DNA of 64,000 nt from Liolophura sinensis (Eukaryota; Mollusca; Polyplacophora; Chitonida; Chitonidae): positions 23,879,953 to 23,943,952 of the forward strand of contig NC_088307.1 of NCBI RefSeq assembly GCF_032854445.1. Reading direction: 5' to 3'. The number at the start of each line of letters is the position of its first letter. The first letter of the stretch is position 1. The position numbers and the translations under genes are program-made. Under the pieces are notes generated by a model. It was given only the letters and a program-made list of their open reading frames with translations, was not told the DNA's origin and searched no databases. Shown here piece by piece: positions 12,701 through 27,700 of this stretch.

Positions 12701-15700
12701 AGCACTACGGCACTAGTTGTCAAATTATGACATTTTGTACGTCAGATTATGACATTTTGTACTTCAGATGCTTTAATAACAAAACGCAAATTTACCATCT
12801 CATTCCCAATAAGATTTAAGAAATGTTGTATTGTTTTCCAAAAGGAAACCACTATATGTATCATAGCAGGATTGTACAAAAAAATTAAATTTATTTGTTT
12901 ATTAATACTTTTACAAGGACGAAGGGCAAAGTATATAGCAACTGTCCTCAAGCCCCCTGCCCCTTCCTCACCAATAAAGGCAAAACCTACAACTTCACAG
13001 TATGTGAGAAGGTCTATCAGCAACCTGCGGATGGTCATGTGTCCCCCCGCACCCCCTGCTCAATGTCTTCCCACCATAATGCTGGCTGCCGTCGTATAAG
13101 TGAAATATTCTAGAGTACGGCATAAACCATCAATCAAATAAATAAATAAAATACATGTTTAAAACTCATCTCTCCTTAAAAATTCTTTTAGATATTCTGG
13201 GGTGACACTGTGGAATTGACGCCCTATACATGTTCAAAAATAACAAAATGTTTTTAAAAAAAAATGGAAATGTCAAAATATGCCTCTGTTCATTAAGCAT
13301 AGAATTGTCTATGATATACTACACTGCATACACTCAGTCGTCACCTTATATCAGGTTAATCTATATTCTATTTATACTGTATAAATGAATTTTCTGTGTG
13401 AATGTGTTTATGTATGATGGACACAAGGTAGAACTAAATGATCTCCCTTAGAAAATAAAGTATTACTGGTTATGCAATTTGTGGGTGGGTGGGTGGGGGG
13501 TTATGGAGCAGGCCCTCCTTCTGGGCTCCTGGTTATGTGACTGAGAACCCAATTCTACAGGGTCGGGGTGAGTACTTACACTGCAGTAAAACAAACAAAT
13601 GAGATACGGAATCTGGGCTAAACCCCAACCCTGAAACAGACGGGGAGTAGCGGGATCAAATGCCAGTCACATCGGAACAGTTTTCAACAGTTGTAACAGA
13701 TTACAAGCCGCATGCACAGACAGACGTATTCAGGAAGCATTCGTTTGTCTTTAAACTTATCTCGTAGAATCTCTGTAGCTGTTTGTATTATCACCATGGC
13801 GTCCATTAAAAAATTTACTGCTAAGAAGCCAATCTTCTCCCTGTGCGATCGTGAGTGAGTGAGTGAGTGCTTGGGGTTTAACATCGTACTCAACAATTTT
13901 TCAGTCATATGACGACGACTGTGCAATCGTTTGCCCCAGGCCTCAGTATAAGTCAAGCAGCAGAGAAGCAATCAGAGTTCAGAGAATCAATGTGTAGAAT
14001 AATTCCTCAACTTTTCACAAATAAAACAACAACTTCCAGTGCAATGTATGCACACTTTTAATTTGATTTTGGGACAAAACTACATACGCTGGATTGGCCA
14101 ATTTCAAACAGTATCATTTTATCAGTCCACACAGAATAATGCCTTTACAATATGCTTGAATAATCACCTTGCAAACATGCAAAAAGGTTCAATAATTAGA
14201 GTGTGGTGTGCTGTACACAAAAGATTTCATCTGTTCCATTACAGACCATCTGCTGAACACAAGGTTACACAAGACAGCATGAGATCAAATGAGACTATTC
14301 AGAAACCTGTAAAACCACACATACACATGTGCTCTATCATTAAGTTCAAAGTTTGAGCAGCCGTAATAAATTCCACTCATAGAAACTATGTGGCAGACCA
14401 TAAATTTCGGTGAAAGGCTGAAATCTGAAATCTCCTGAGCAGAAAGTATTAAGCCAATCAGAATTCACTTGTATCATATTGTTGAACTGCTGAAGTGTTG
14501 TTCGTGTATTCGAATGCGAAACATACCAGATTCTACAATAATGAAGCTTTGTATCTTTAACAGATTTTATTAACATATTTAACAGAAAAGCTCTCCAAAT
14601 CAGGGGAGACAACATCACCAGACTTACCTTTCTGATTGGGAGTAACCAGCTCCACGTGGCTGCCGTGCAGACACCTACAGAAGGATGGTGCAGTCCACCA
14701 GCCATACACACACGCCTGACCCGTTCTTCCCCCGAAGGCGCACCAGCCACACCCAGGGGCTTTCAGACAGGTGGAACAGCGGGTATGGAAGGCACACTCA
14801 ACCGGGCATCTGCCAGACTTCTCTAACGGGTTCGTTGATGAGGTAGCCGCATTGCCCCCCGGAGCAAACCAGAGGAACGGCAGCATATGGTAGACACTGA
14901 GGGATAACAGTAAATAATGTCTTAAACTCCAGTTTTAAACTTGAGTACGGTGTAAAGAGCAAATCAAACAAATCAATAAATAAATGAATCAATATCATGA
15001 AGTAGTAAGATACAAAGTAATGTTCAACAGTTTCACAGCACTGTGCAGTTACAACACGCACTGTGCCCTTACCATACAGCACAGTGAGTGAGTAAGTGCT
15101 TATGGTTTAACATCGTACTTAACAATTTTTCAGTCATATGACAACAAAGTAGTCCTTAGAATGCAAGTATTTTATTTGCTTCATTTTGATTGGTGTTTTA
15201 CGCTGTACTCAAGAATATTTCACTTATAGGACGGCGGCCAGCATTATGGTGGGAGAAAACCGGGCAGATCCCAGGGGAGAAACCCACGACCAACCGCAGA
15301 TTGCTGCCAGACCTTCCCACTTACGGCCAGAAAGGAAGCCAGCATTGGTGAGAGGCTCCTGGGTCATTATGCTATGCTAGCGTGCTAACCAACTGAGCCA
15401 CAGAGGACCCCCTAGAATGCGTGTAATGTGCCTCCTTGTTGCAGAATGGATTTCCATGCCTCTTTAATCTAGTGCTGCTTCACGGAGATGACTTACTGAA
15501 GGCAAGTAAGCTGCCCCCCGCCTGAGCCTTTATACTGATATGAGTCAACCGGTCATTGCACTTTCTCATTAATGCTGAATGTCAAGGGGGAAACCTACAA
15601 CTTCCTCTTTCAGGGTTTTAGGTATAAACACCCAACCCAGGATTGACGCCGAAGTGGACGCTCTACCAACTCATACAACACAACTGCTGTGTAATATCAC

Positions 15701-18700
15701 AAGGTTTAATCTGTATAACAATGTGTACGTACGTATACCCTGTACACAACTGTACTTTACATGGCACAGAGCATGATCTTTTGATTGATTTATTTATTTG
15801 ATTGGTGTTTTACGCCGTACTCAAGAATAATTAACTTATACTACGGCGGTCAGCATTATGGTGGGTGGAAACCGGGCAGAGCTCGGCGAAAAACCCACGA
15901 CCATCCGCAGGTTGCTGGCAGACCTTCCCACCTATGGCCGGAGAGGAAGCCAGCATGAGCTGGACTTGAACTCACAGCAACCGCATTGGTGAGAGACTCC
16001 TGGTTCATTCCGCTGCGCTAGCGCGCTAACCAACTAAGCATGATCTTTTGTGATTTATTCCTGTCAATAGTATTCCAAACGTAATTATTTCAAGATTTAT
16101 GATGTATAAATGAAAATGAAATGAGCGACTGGTGACTTCAAACTGAGTCTAGCTAGGTCACAATAATGACTTATGTACCACAGAAATATTCAGAATTTCA
16201 GACACATAAATGAGTGAGTGTTGTAATTCATCCATTTTAATGGAGTTTTACAATAATGTCAGTGGAATCTAATGCATGTACATGTGCATTTCACACAATC
16301 TTTAATACTAAATAAAAAATTTTCTCAAGGTCATCAGTATGATATTCGTCACCTTCATCACTATGAAGAGCTCAAAGTATCAAACAATGTAACACCTGCG
16401 AGGCAGTGTTTCATCCAAACATAAATCAGGACAATATTACAACATTTCTCAACTCTATATGGGTTTGAAGCTGAGCTCATACCGTACCTCTTGAAGCTTG
16501 TCACTCCAGACGCAGGTTTTAGCTCCGCCCTCAGCGCTCTCCGTATCCAGGCAGGTCTGACAGGTCGTGAAGGAGAAGCAACGGCGTGGACACTTTTGTT
16601 TGCCGGACAGCGGGTGGTTGAAGTTAATCGTATTCTCAACACAGTTACCTGAGTAACGAGCGACTGACGTTAACGACCTCATCACCTCACCTGTGGACAA
16701 CAAGGTCAGAGTTAAAGGATACATGAACAGGTATCTTAAATCAAAGAGCATGGTTCTATGGAGGCTCACTTTTGAGGCACAGTTTATATTTCTTAATTAC
16801 CCCTCCATTTTATGCACATTTTCTGTTATTTGGAAATGGTGCTTTGAAACCCCAATTCGAACTGGAAGACCATCCAAGATGTTTTTCAAGAAATCGACAA
16901 TGCTAAGCCCATAAAGCTTGCAGATGTAACGACTGATGACAGGTTGTCCTGGGAGAAACAAACTGAGAATCAGTGTAAACTTACATCAAGCTCACATTGT
17001 TACAAAAGATCAAAAAATATTTTTTTAGCAGTTGCCTTGTTTATGTGGAACAATTCAGTCACCTTGTAGATTGGAACGAAGACACTTAAAAAAATCATTC
17101 CTTTGTTGATGAGAAAAAAATTAGTCACTTTGTTGATTGGTTCACTTTTATGTACAGGAGGGAAAATTTTGTCCCCTTATTGATGGCATAAAATTTAGTC
17201 AGTCTGTCTTGATGAGAGCACTCTGGTCACTTTGTCAAAAGGAGAAATTTGATCACTTTGTCAACAGGAGAAATTTGATCACTTCGTCAACTAGAGCAAT
17301 GTGGTCACTTTGTCAACATAAGAAACTTGATCACTTTGTCAACAAGAGCAATTTGGTCACTTTGTCAACAGAAGAAACTTGATCACTTTGTCAACAAGAG
17401 CAATTTGGTCACTTTGTCAACAAGAGCAATTTGGTCACTTTGTCAACAGAAGAAACTTGATCACTTTGTCAACAAGAGCAATTTGGTCACTTTGTCAACA
17501 GAAGAAACTTGATCACTTTGTCAACAAGAGCAATTTTGTCACTTTGTCAACAGAAGAAACTTGATCACTTTGTCAACAAGAGCAATTTGGTCACTTTGTC
17601 AACAGGAGAAATTTGATCACTTTGTCAACAAGAGCAATTTGGTCACTTTGTCAACAGAAGAAACTTGATCACTTTGTCAACAAGAGCAATTTTGTCACTT
17701 TGTCAACAGAAGAAACTTGATCACTTTGTCAACAAGAGCAATTTGGTCACTTTGTCACAGAAGAAACTTGATCACTTTGTCAACAAGAGCAATTTGGTCA
17801 CTTTGTCAGCAGGACAAATTTGATCACCTCATCAATGGGACAAATTTGATAATTTGGTACATATAGAACAATCTGGTCGCTTTGAACACTGGAACAGAGG
17901 GAACTTGTTGATGGTGAGAGCTTTGTGTACTTGACATGGAAACAATTCTGAAGGTTAAGGTCACTCACTTGTTCTTTTGGAGTGTGTTGTCCAAAGACAC
18001 TTGGTCTCCAGATCTGAGCATTTGTCACAGTCTGCAGCCTGACATCTGGCCTCCACACAGCCCTTAGCCAGGCGGATCGGTGTTTGCTCCACCCCACGGC
18101 ACTTCTTCTCTCCACAGCGATCATTAATGCTCACACACCGGCCAACATCACAGTTAGTACACCACATACACGCCTGACGAGAGAAACGGAAACAAATACA
18201 GAAAACTGTTATTCTTATTTTTAGCAACTTCTCACGAGACACATCAGAAGAAAAGAAAGAGATACAAAACTGTTAACTGTACAAAATCATTTTTCATATC
18301 ATACATCGAAAAAAAGAAATAAGTACCAAATTTTTCAAATCATACCATTTAAGAAAGAAAACAAATACAAATACAGCTGCTAAAGAAGTCATGCCGGGGT
18401 TCAAGTCACTTCTGGTTGCCTTAATAGTGTCCATGTATACATACATAACCAACTTAATTAGAAAGCCTACATTCTTCGTAGTCATTAGTGCATTGTAAGT
18501 ACACTGTATGTCATATGTATGTAGATGTGCCAAATGGAGTAAATCGACCTTTGGGCAATATTTGAATGCGTGCATGTCTCCCTTTTTTTTTTAACACAGC
18601 TTGTAATGTAACTCCTTGTTTTCAGCACTACTGATACCCGTCCTAAAAATTAGAAGAATTAGGGTGTGCATTAGGGTCATATTTACGGGTGGAGGAAACC

Positions 18701-21700
18701 AGAGTGCCGAGAGTAAACCACCAACCTTTGGCAAGTTAATGAGCAACTTTCCCATGTGTGACTCACATATCTGCATCCCATATTGATGGAAGTAAATCTC
18801 CAAAAAACTTGATATAAGACCACTTGGGAACAGGGAAGGAAGATGATTCTGGAAAATTTTTGCCGACTTTAAAGGAGAGGTAGACTTTCCCGCATACTCA
18901 CCTTTGTGGCATTCTTGAACTGTGGGTAAACTGCCAGGCACTGACTACAATTAGTGAACTGCTCGCAGTCTGCAATATTCAGCCAGCGTTTTGTACACAA
19001 CGCGCCTTGGCGCAGTGTGGCGTTGGAGGAGTCACAGCTGATAAAAGAAATACAGAAGAAATATGAGCACGACTCTTACTTATTAGTATGCTAAACTCAA
19101 CTGCCCTAATTCTTCAACTTTTTCGAACGTCTATGTGACCAATACTTTTAAACATTTTGGGACGTAGAGAGATAATTCGCACAGTTTTACGAAGGTTGCA
19201 TCTTTAATGACACAAATAAATCATGGCAGTGTCATTTTCATCATAACTGCCTGCATGAATTCCACTGACAAAAGAGCTGTAGAGGTTAAAAAGGTTGAAC
19301 ATTTACAGTAGTCAACACAAAATAAAAAAAGGCTTTGTGAAAGAAATGGCTTTGTGAAACAGGCCCCAGACGTACTTATCTAGAGAGAAATTTGCCACTG
19401 CGTTATATTTGATTTATTTATTTGATCTGTGTTTTACACCGTACTCAAGAATATTTGACTAATCAGCAGCAACTAGCATTATGGTGGGAGGAAACTGGGC
19501 ACGGTTCAGGGGAAACCCACCAAAAGACCTTCCCAGACATTACGGCCAGAAAGCAAGCCAGCATGAGCTAGACTTGAACTCACACAGACCGCATTTCTGG
19601 AGACTCCTCCACGTTATATGGTAGTTTGTATATCTGTACAACCTCTTGTCTGATTGGTCACTGGGACGACGTTACTAAAAATACACTAGGCAATACTAAA
19701 GAATTATGGGAAATAATTTGTAGTCTGCATATCTCGATTAGCAATTACTGTCAGTTTCAGCAGAACGCAATGTGACACATTCATTTATAAATTAAAATGT
19801 CAGATTAGGAATTGCTGTGGCTGCATGCACCCATCTAAATGTCATATAGGTTATTGCTGTGGCTGTATGCAGCCATCTAAATGTCATATAGGTTATTGCT
19901 GTGGCTGTATGCACCCATCTAAATGTCATATAGGTTATTGCTGTGGCTGTATGCACCAATCAATGTGAAGTGAGTGAGAGCTTGGGGTTTAACATTATAC
20001 TTAACGATTTTTCAGTCATATGACAACGAAGGAATCCTTTGAGTGCATGTAATGTGCCTCCTTGTTGCAGGACGGGTTTCCACCGCTCTTTTATCTAGTG
20101 CTGCTTCACTGAGACACCTTACCGAAGGCAAGCAAGCCGCCCTGCCCAAGCAATTATACTGCACTATACCCTTTAATGCTGAATGGCAAGCGAGGAAGTT
20201 ACAACTTCTTCTTTAAAGGTCTTAGGTGTGACTCGACCCAGGATTGACCCTGGATCTACCGCCACTGTGGAGAGCGAGTACCAAGAATCATATGAAGATA
20301 GCTTGGCACACATTTCTCAACATATGCACTTCAGGTAGAATACGATAATGGGCTGTAAACTGCTCTTGTGTCATGGTTGTCGCATTGCTGCATAGCTTTG
20401 TACAAGTAGCTTTATAGCTTTTATATAAGCATAGCTTTATATAAATCAAACTCAATGAGCCCTTATTCACCTATCCCTTACCTATGAGGCGCTCTCAGTC
20501 CACTGGAGTAGCAGTAAGACAGATTGCCCGTGGGGGTGGGAACAATGCACCCAGAGCACCCAACTGTCCTCCTGCACATGCTACTGTCACGCAGTACCTG
20601 GCAGACATCACTGGGAATGGTCAGTTTTATCAAGGACCCCATGGACACACCATTGTAACCCCCAAATATGTACACAGAGTCGTTCATAGCCACCGCTGTC
20701 GATCCAATGGCTGGTTTTAATTTTCCCATCATATGCACATAATCTGACAAGAGAAATGCAAAATTGTGATGAACAATTATGGCTTAATGCCACATCGGCA
20801 ATATTTCAGCCATATCGTGGCGAGCAAAATTAAGGACATGTGAGAGCCAAGTAAGCTTGGGTAAAAGACTCCATCTAACTAAATGAACTGCAGTACAATC
20901 ATCCTCATGAGAAGAAGTTTCATGCAGAGGTAAATTTATCTAGTGTACATTGTATACAATGTAGAAAAACCAGTAAGGCCTGGATTAGAACTTGCAACCT
21001 CATTGGTCAGAGATAAATCAGCTGTGCAGAGTATCTACACAAAATCAATCACCAATGTCCATCAATGACACAATAAAAAAACAAAACAATAATAATTAAA
21101 CTACAAAGATCTGCATTAAAGGAAAAACAACAGTAAAACAAACGTATATATGCATCAATAAAAGTATCCCACAGGAAGTTTAAAAAGCATAACTTTTTTA
21201 TTTTTTTTGATGTTGCACAACCGAGATATCACACTACAAAGTAAGTAAAATCCCTTACATTGAGACATCAACAGCGCCGCCATGAGTTAGTCTCATGGCC
21301 ATTTAACCATATCTACATAAGGTACGAATGATGCAACATCATGTTTAGTGTTGCTCCAACATGACGTATCCTGTGTGCTCATCAGACTTCCTAACTGGAA
21401 GTTGATTCACAAAGTGACCAAGCTCGTCAGAGTTCCTCTGTGACCATAAAGGTCAGTTTCCACCCCTCTTCCTAAATAACTTGAGTTACAATATTTGCTG
21501 TCTTTTCTTCTAAATCCCCTGACTCACCTGTATTGCTGACGGTTATCCAGGCATTACAGGTGTAACGGTATACCTGTATGCTGGCAGTCATCTCCCCGTT
21601 CTCTGTCATACCCCCGATAATCACCAGGTCACTCTCCCTACCAACCATGTTGTGGAAAAACCGGGGAATAGGCTGTGCAGAGAGGAAAGCAAGCACCTGA

Positions 21701-24700
21701 GTATCAAAACTATCTTTCCGTATTTATTTTTTTAAAGATTGGAAGTTTTTATTATGTCAAAATATGCCTCTGTTTATTAAGCGTAGAACTGTCTATGATA
21801 CTCTACACTGCATACAGTCAGTGGCCTAATTATATCAGGTTGATCTATGTTCTATATAAACTGTACTTACACATACATGACTTTCTGAGCATGTGGGACT
21901 CAAGGAAGATTGGTTTGTAACTTATTAATTCATCTACATCAGAAAATAAAGTCTTAGTATTATTATTATTTTTATTATTATTATTTATTTATTTATTTGA
22001 TTGGTCTGGCCTTTGAGTGCAAGACTACAAGCATTTTTCTGTTATGTTGCAGTTTTTGGAAATTTGCACTTGTTTGCTAACGAGACCTTGACCAGGTTTA
22101 GGAGAGGCGGAATCATCAACAAGTGACCCTGTAGTACCTTGTAATTCCTCAACATTTTCACATACAAAAGAGCAACTTTCAGCGCTATTTATGCACATTT
22201 TTAATTTGATTTTTGAGTCAAACCCACATGGTTGGATTGGCTAATGTCATGGACGAAAAAAAAAGTATAGTTTTATCAGTCTACACAGCCTAATGTTCTC
22301 AAAATTAGCTTGAATAAACACACTGCAAACATGCAGAAAGGTGGAAGAATTACAGTATCAAATTTTTTAGCCTCTGGTGAGAAACAAACGAAATTGTTGA
22401 CTCACGTTTAGTAAATTTTATACTACGTGGTCACAAGTTGCGAGATTCTGTTCATCCCATAAAAGAAACATCGATAAAAAGTACAAAATCATGCCTCAAA
22501 TGAGCAAGATTATTTTTTTCTCCTGTGTCTGTTTAGAGAATCGCAGGGTAATTTAAAGATGGGACATTCATTCATCCTCAGAGTAAAGCGCAACGTTTCT
22601 CCACAGGACAAAATATACACATCCGCCACACAAAAGTGCTCAACTTCGGAAATGAATGTATCTTACATGTTTGCACTCAATGCAGACAACAAAGTCACAT
22701 AGTGAAAACAAAGTAGTTCTGCGATGAATTGTCTTCAGCCAATCAAGTCGCTATCAACACTGTTGATGAATCCCATCCTAATCCCATGTTCTGGGTCACC
22801 TTTAAGGGACAAATGTACTCAGTCTGTGGCTTTGTAGTTATTCACTGGTTATGCACTGAGTAAAACGCAGCAAGAAAGGTGATCAATAAATTAATGTCAA
22901 CAAAACTTGTGTAACATTTTTCACCAGTCACATGATGCAGTAGGACTTTATTTTATCTTTAGTTGTTAAAGAGCTCCACTTGAAGAGTAAAATCCTACCT
23001 GTTCACCATTTTCTGGTTGTAAGATGGTCCACTCGTTTTTGTCCAGGTCAAAGGCGTACATTTCCCTGGATGGACCAAACGAGTCACTTTTGTAAACATA
23101 CCCACCAAACACGTACACCGTATTGGACAGCTCATGAAAGACAGCAGTATGACCAAACAGCCCTGGAAGTACACACACAGCAGGTGTAAATATGGGGACA
23201 GCCACCATGGGACTCGTCGCTTTATAGGCTTATTTGTTTTTGGTTTTAAAGCACTACTCCTTTTCCCACAGAAACTGAATTAAATCTTTGTTGGGCATAA
23301 ATTCCTCTAAAAACAACAGTGTTGGTCAGTTGAGAAAGGTGGATTTTCTTTCGTTTTTTTTCTAATTCTGCTTGTTAAAAAAAAAAAGAAAAAAAAATAG
23401 GGATTTTCCAGAAATTAAAATTGAGAAAGAAATAAAAAAAATCTTCTACCAAATTCTCAATATAAAGTTTAGTGCACCACCATTTTTTGGACACAGCTGC
23501 AAAGGAAGGGAGAGAACTTGTAGTTTTATTGTTTAGATTCTGGTGTGTAGAAAGATCAAGTAACTGTACACGAAGCACCAAGGACTTTGTTATCCAAGAA
23601 TGTACAAGTACAAGGTCATTCTCACACTCATTTACATTACTGTTATACAATAAATGATTTCTGTGTCTAGCTGTGGGAGGGAGTGGGGATACGAAGTGTG
23701 CAGATAGCATGGGGGACCATGTTTTAGTCCTGAAACTTTATGTATGGCGACATGTACACAGACAAATTTGGGAATGTATGACTGCCATACCTTCCTGAGG
23801 AACAATTTGCAGCTTCTGAATAGAGTGATGTCACATAACTAGAGTTATTCCTGTTCCCAGGGAAAATGAAACCAAATCAAATCATTCTTAAAAAAGTCTT
23901 TCTTGGGAATGAAACTGATCCTCTAAAAAAAAGATGGTCGATAAAGAATTCTGCCATTTTTTTTTTTTTTTTTTTGGACTCTAGATAATGAAAAAGGACA
24001 GGGACAGAAATTAACACTGATAGAGAATAAAAGAAAATCATTATTCAACATAAACTTTAGTGTAGGGTCATTTTTTTGGTGTCTTGGTTGAGTTATGCCT
24101 TACAAACATATTTTTATATATTTTTTCCCTCTTGCATTAGTGTACTGTTGAATCAGGAAGAGATGACATTTCAGATTTCATAGCTATCCTGAAGTTGGTC
24201 TTTCTGGGAATATTTCACTAAGTATCCATGGATACCAGGGGTCTAGTGGTTATATTTAGTCCCTGGACAGCCATCCTAAAAAACTTTAAATTTAACTTTT
24301 CTTAAAGTGTTTGGCAATACATTTTTCCCAACAGGTTTAACCCGTCAGAAGAATAGCTACAAGTACGTGCATCGGACCAAAAACAGCCACAACTTTGTTT
24401 TGCTGAATGTACATACCTAGTTTTGTTTAGGGACTAATATGTTCATTTACTTATTTGATTGGTTTATTTGATTTGATGGTGTTTCACCCATGCTTCTCAA
24501 GAATATTTCACTTACATGACAGCGGCCAGCGTTATGGTGGGAGGAAACCAGGCATAGCGTGGGGGGAAAAAACGACCATCTGCAGGTTGCTGACAGACCT
24601 TCCCACTTACAGCTGGAGAGGGAGGAAGCATGAGCTGAACTTGAACTCACAGCGACCGCATACGTTGAAATAACTGAGATATTTGATTGGTGTTTTGCGT

Positions 24701-27700
24701 CGTACTAAGGGACTGATCAAATGTAACATCAAAATGGTCTGTAAGAATACAAGTCTAACATATGCAACATTTACTGACCAACTGGTGTGGCTCCATGCAT
24801 TTCGTTACGGTCTGTGTACTCCTTCCATGCCATTAACCCTCCGCCGGTGTTGTATTCATACACTTTGTTGGAGAAGTAGTTCTGGATAGAGAAGCCTCCA
24901 ATCAGCATGAGCTTGGTGTCGCTGATCTGGGTCATGGTGTGACCGGCTAACGTGTGTACCCACTTCGGACCCTGTGACACGTTCAGGTTAAACAAGACTT
25001 TATGACTGGATAATTATGTTTCATGGTTACAGTCACATGACAGGAGTATCAAGATCGGACTATTTTGTTGCTAAAGGTTAAAAAAAAACACCTACAGTGT
25101 CAAGTGACTTGACAAACTTGTTTGCAACTTTTGTCGACCAGTCAACTGTCTTGCCACGTTCAGTAGGCACACAGTAGGCACACGTTACAGTGCTTTCAGG
25201 AACTTCTTAACTTCACAGCCATTCAGCACCTCAGTTTTTTCCATTGTTCATCAACTCTAAATAACTTTTGTAAAACTTTTTTTCCATGCCCATGTTTATT
25301 TATTTATTTATTTATTTATTTACTCGATTGGTGTTTTGCGCCATACTAAAAAATATTTCACTTATATAACGGCGGCCAGCATTATGGTAGGAGGAAACCG
25401 GGCAGAGCCTGGAGGAAACCCACAACCATCCCCAGGTTACCAACAGACCTTCGTACCACATGCCCATGTTACAGTCAATGCAATAACATTTCTTCTCATA
25501 GGTTACATGGTACATGAACAAAGGAACTTTTTTTTTTACCTTAAGCAATAAAAGAGTTTTTAACTTGAAGCTTTTCTTGCAGGTTGTTGTGTATCATTGG
25601 CATGATGTTTTACAGCTTTTCTTGCAGGTTGTTGTGTATTATTGGCATGACGTTTTACAGCTTTTCTTGCAGGTTGTTGTGTATTATTGGCATGATGTTT
25701 CACAGCTTTTCTTGCACGTTGTTGTGTATTATTGGCATGATGTTTTACAGCTTTTCTTGCACGTTGTTGTGTATTATTGGCATGATGTTTTACAGCTTTT
25801 CTTGCACGTTGTTGTGTATTATTGGCATGATGTTTTACAGCTTTTCTTGCAGGTTGTTGTGTATTATTGGCATGATGTTTTAAAGCTTCTCTTGCACGTT
25901 GTTGTGTATTATTGGCATGATGTTTTATGCTGTGAAGCAGACTACATGTACTTCCAAGCTACAGTAAACTTCCTATAATTTCATGAAATTTTTCGTCAGC
26001 TTATTGTCGTGCTGCACATTCTGTGATTGGAGCACAGAAGTGCGATTGCAGTATTTCACTTAATGTTTGGCTTTTTCCAAGTGACACATGTGGCTTGATT
26101 CTGATGGATTCATTAGCTTTTACAGTCTTTTGTTTTTGTGATGTTCAGTTAATTTCCGAGAAAAGCTTATGTGTAGGCATCAAAAGTATCATGCGCTTCT
26201 GAAGTACATTTTCACGTACCAAACTTTAGGTGAAATACTGCACCGTAGTTTGTGAAAAATCATGTTTCTACGTGATTTATTGTAAACAAGCCTGTTATTT
26301 TTTCACCATCTTATGGCAACACGATGAAATGGGACAAATTCCATGAAGTAACAGGTTATTTACATGACATGCAGCACAAAACTATAGACTTGACTTGCAG
26401 GTATGAAGTACTGATTTCATTTGGTTCAGGAGTTCTAACTGTTGTTTTACACCATACTCACTAAATTTAAGAAATTTTTATTCTAATAATGGTTGAGGAA
26501 ACCGGGATGCCTGGGATATATCTCTTACTAATGGACAGTAATGACGAACAACTAATTGATAATGCTCTTCAATCAAAATTTGTTGAGGTGTAACGAAACC
26601 AAACCCTGACCTCCTCTACTGCCCATAGCCGTGACTCCAGGTTAAATTTCCACATCTCCTGGCTAGCCTCGTACGTAGGAGTCACCGCCCCTTCTTGCTC
26701 CACCAGCCCACCGTAGACGTACAAGGCTTGCATGTTTGGTAAACACACAGCAGCATGAAAGTACCTAGGCAGCAGAAAATCAATTATATTCTCAATAACA
26801 GTATTTATTAAAAGCTGTGACAAACGTCCATTTAAAGTGAACATCAACAATGCAACCGTCAGCGCTATTCAAAGTGACGAATAAAACTGTCACCAAATCT
26901 ATCTTTACTCTCTTATATTTTTTTTCAAATTTTTGCTGCTCTATAAAAAGCATGTCAAGTAGAATAATATAAGGGGACCTTTTCAAAACTGCATGTATGT
27001 AAGTGATGTGACATCACAGCGTTTTCTTCATAAGAATTTCCCTTGTTTGTCAAAAGAACATTTTGAAAATATCACCTCTCATAAGGATCACTCTAAAAAG
27101 TTTAAGGCAGTCATATCAGTCCTATATTTAGGCTGCTCACCCTCCTTGTGTCAGCTTACCTTGCCTTGGGCACACTCTCACTCTGTGGTTCAATCAGCGT
27201 CCATTTCCCAGAGGTTGTGTTGAGATGGTACAAATCTGCCAGAATGCCATATCGCAGGGAGTATCCACCGAATATGTACAGGCTGTCCTCGTCACATTTC
27301 GACATCGTGTGACCCATTCTTCCAAGGTCGCGATCCATGTTTGGGTCATCGTAGGTCGTGATCGGCTCAATAGCCACACCATTTGGGATGAGTTGAACCT
27401 CACAGCTAGGACCCACATATCCCGGCTTGCACACGCAGCCCTGAAGACAGTATCATAGGGTACATAAATGTGTGAACATTTAATAAACATCCCATTAACA
27501 CCCCCATTATGTAGGCTGTAAAAGTTACATGGCTAGTAAGGAATTATAGTTCGAAGGAAAAAAAAAATAACAACATAACGTTTGAAGTTTCCATTATTTT
27601 AATAAGTTGTCTGCATGAGATCTTTGTTAAGTCAAGCGACTTAGTGAAGATCTTGTGCGCACGACTTAATACAGATCTCAAGAGTATGAGATAATTGACC

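Noticed and set aside
17222-17830. CRISPR-like alternation of two short units
   Set aside because: This is a eukaryotic intron. The alternating units are two variants of one 26-bp repeat, not repeats with unique spacers.
25514-25978. A 154-residue plus-strand frame with 15-residue repeats (FLQVVVYYWHDVLQL-like)
   Set aside because: Product of the 45-bp array in intron 19; both overlapping frames are open.
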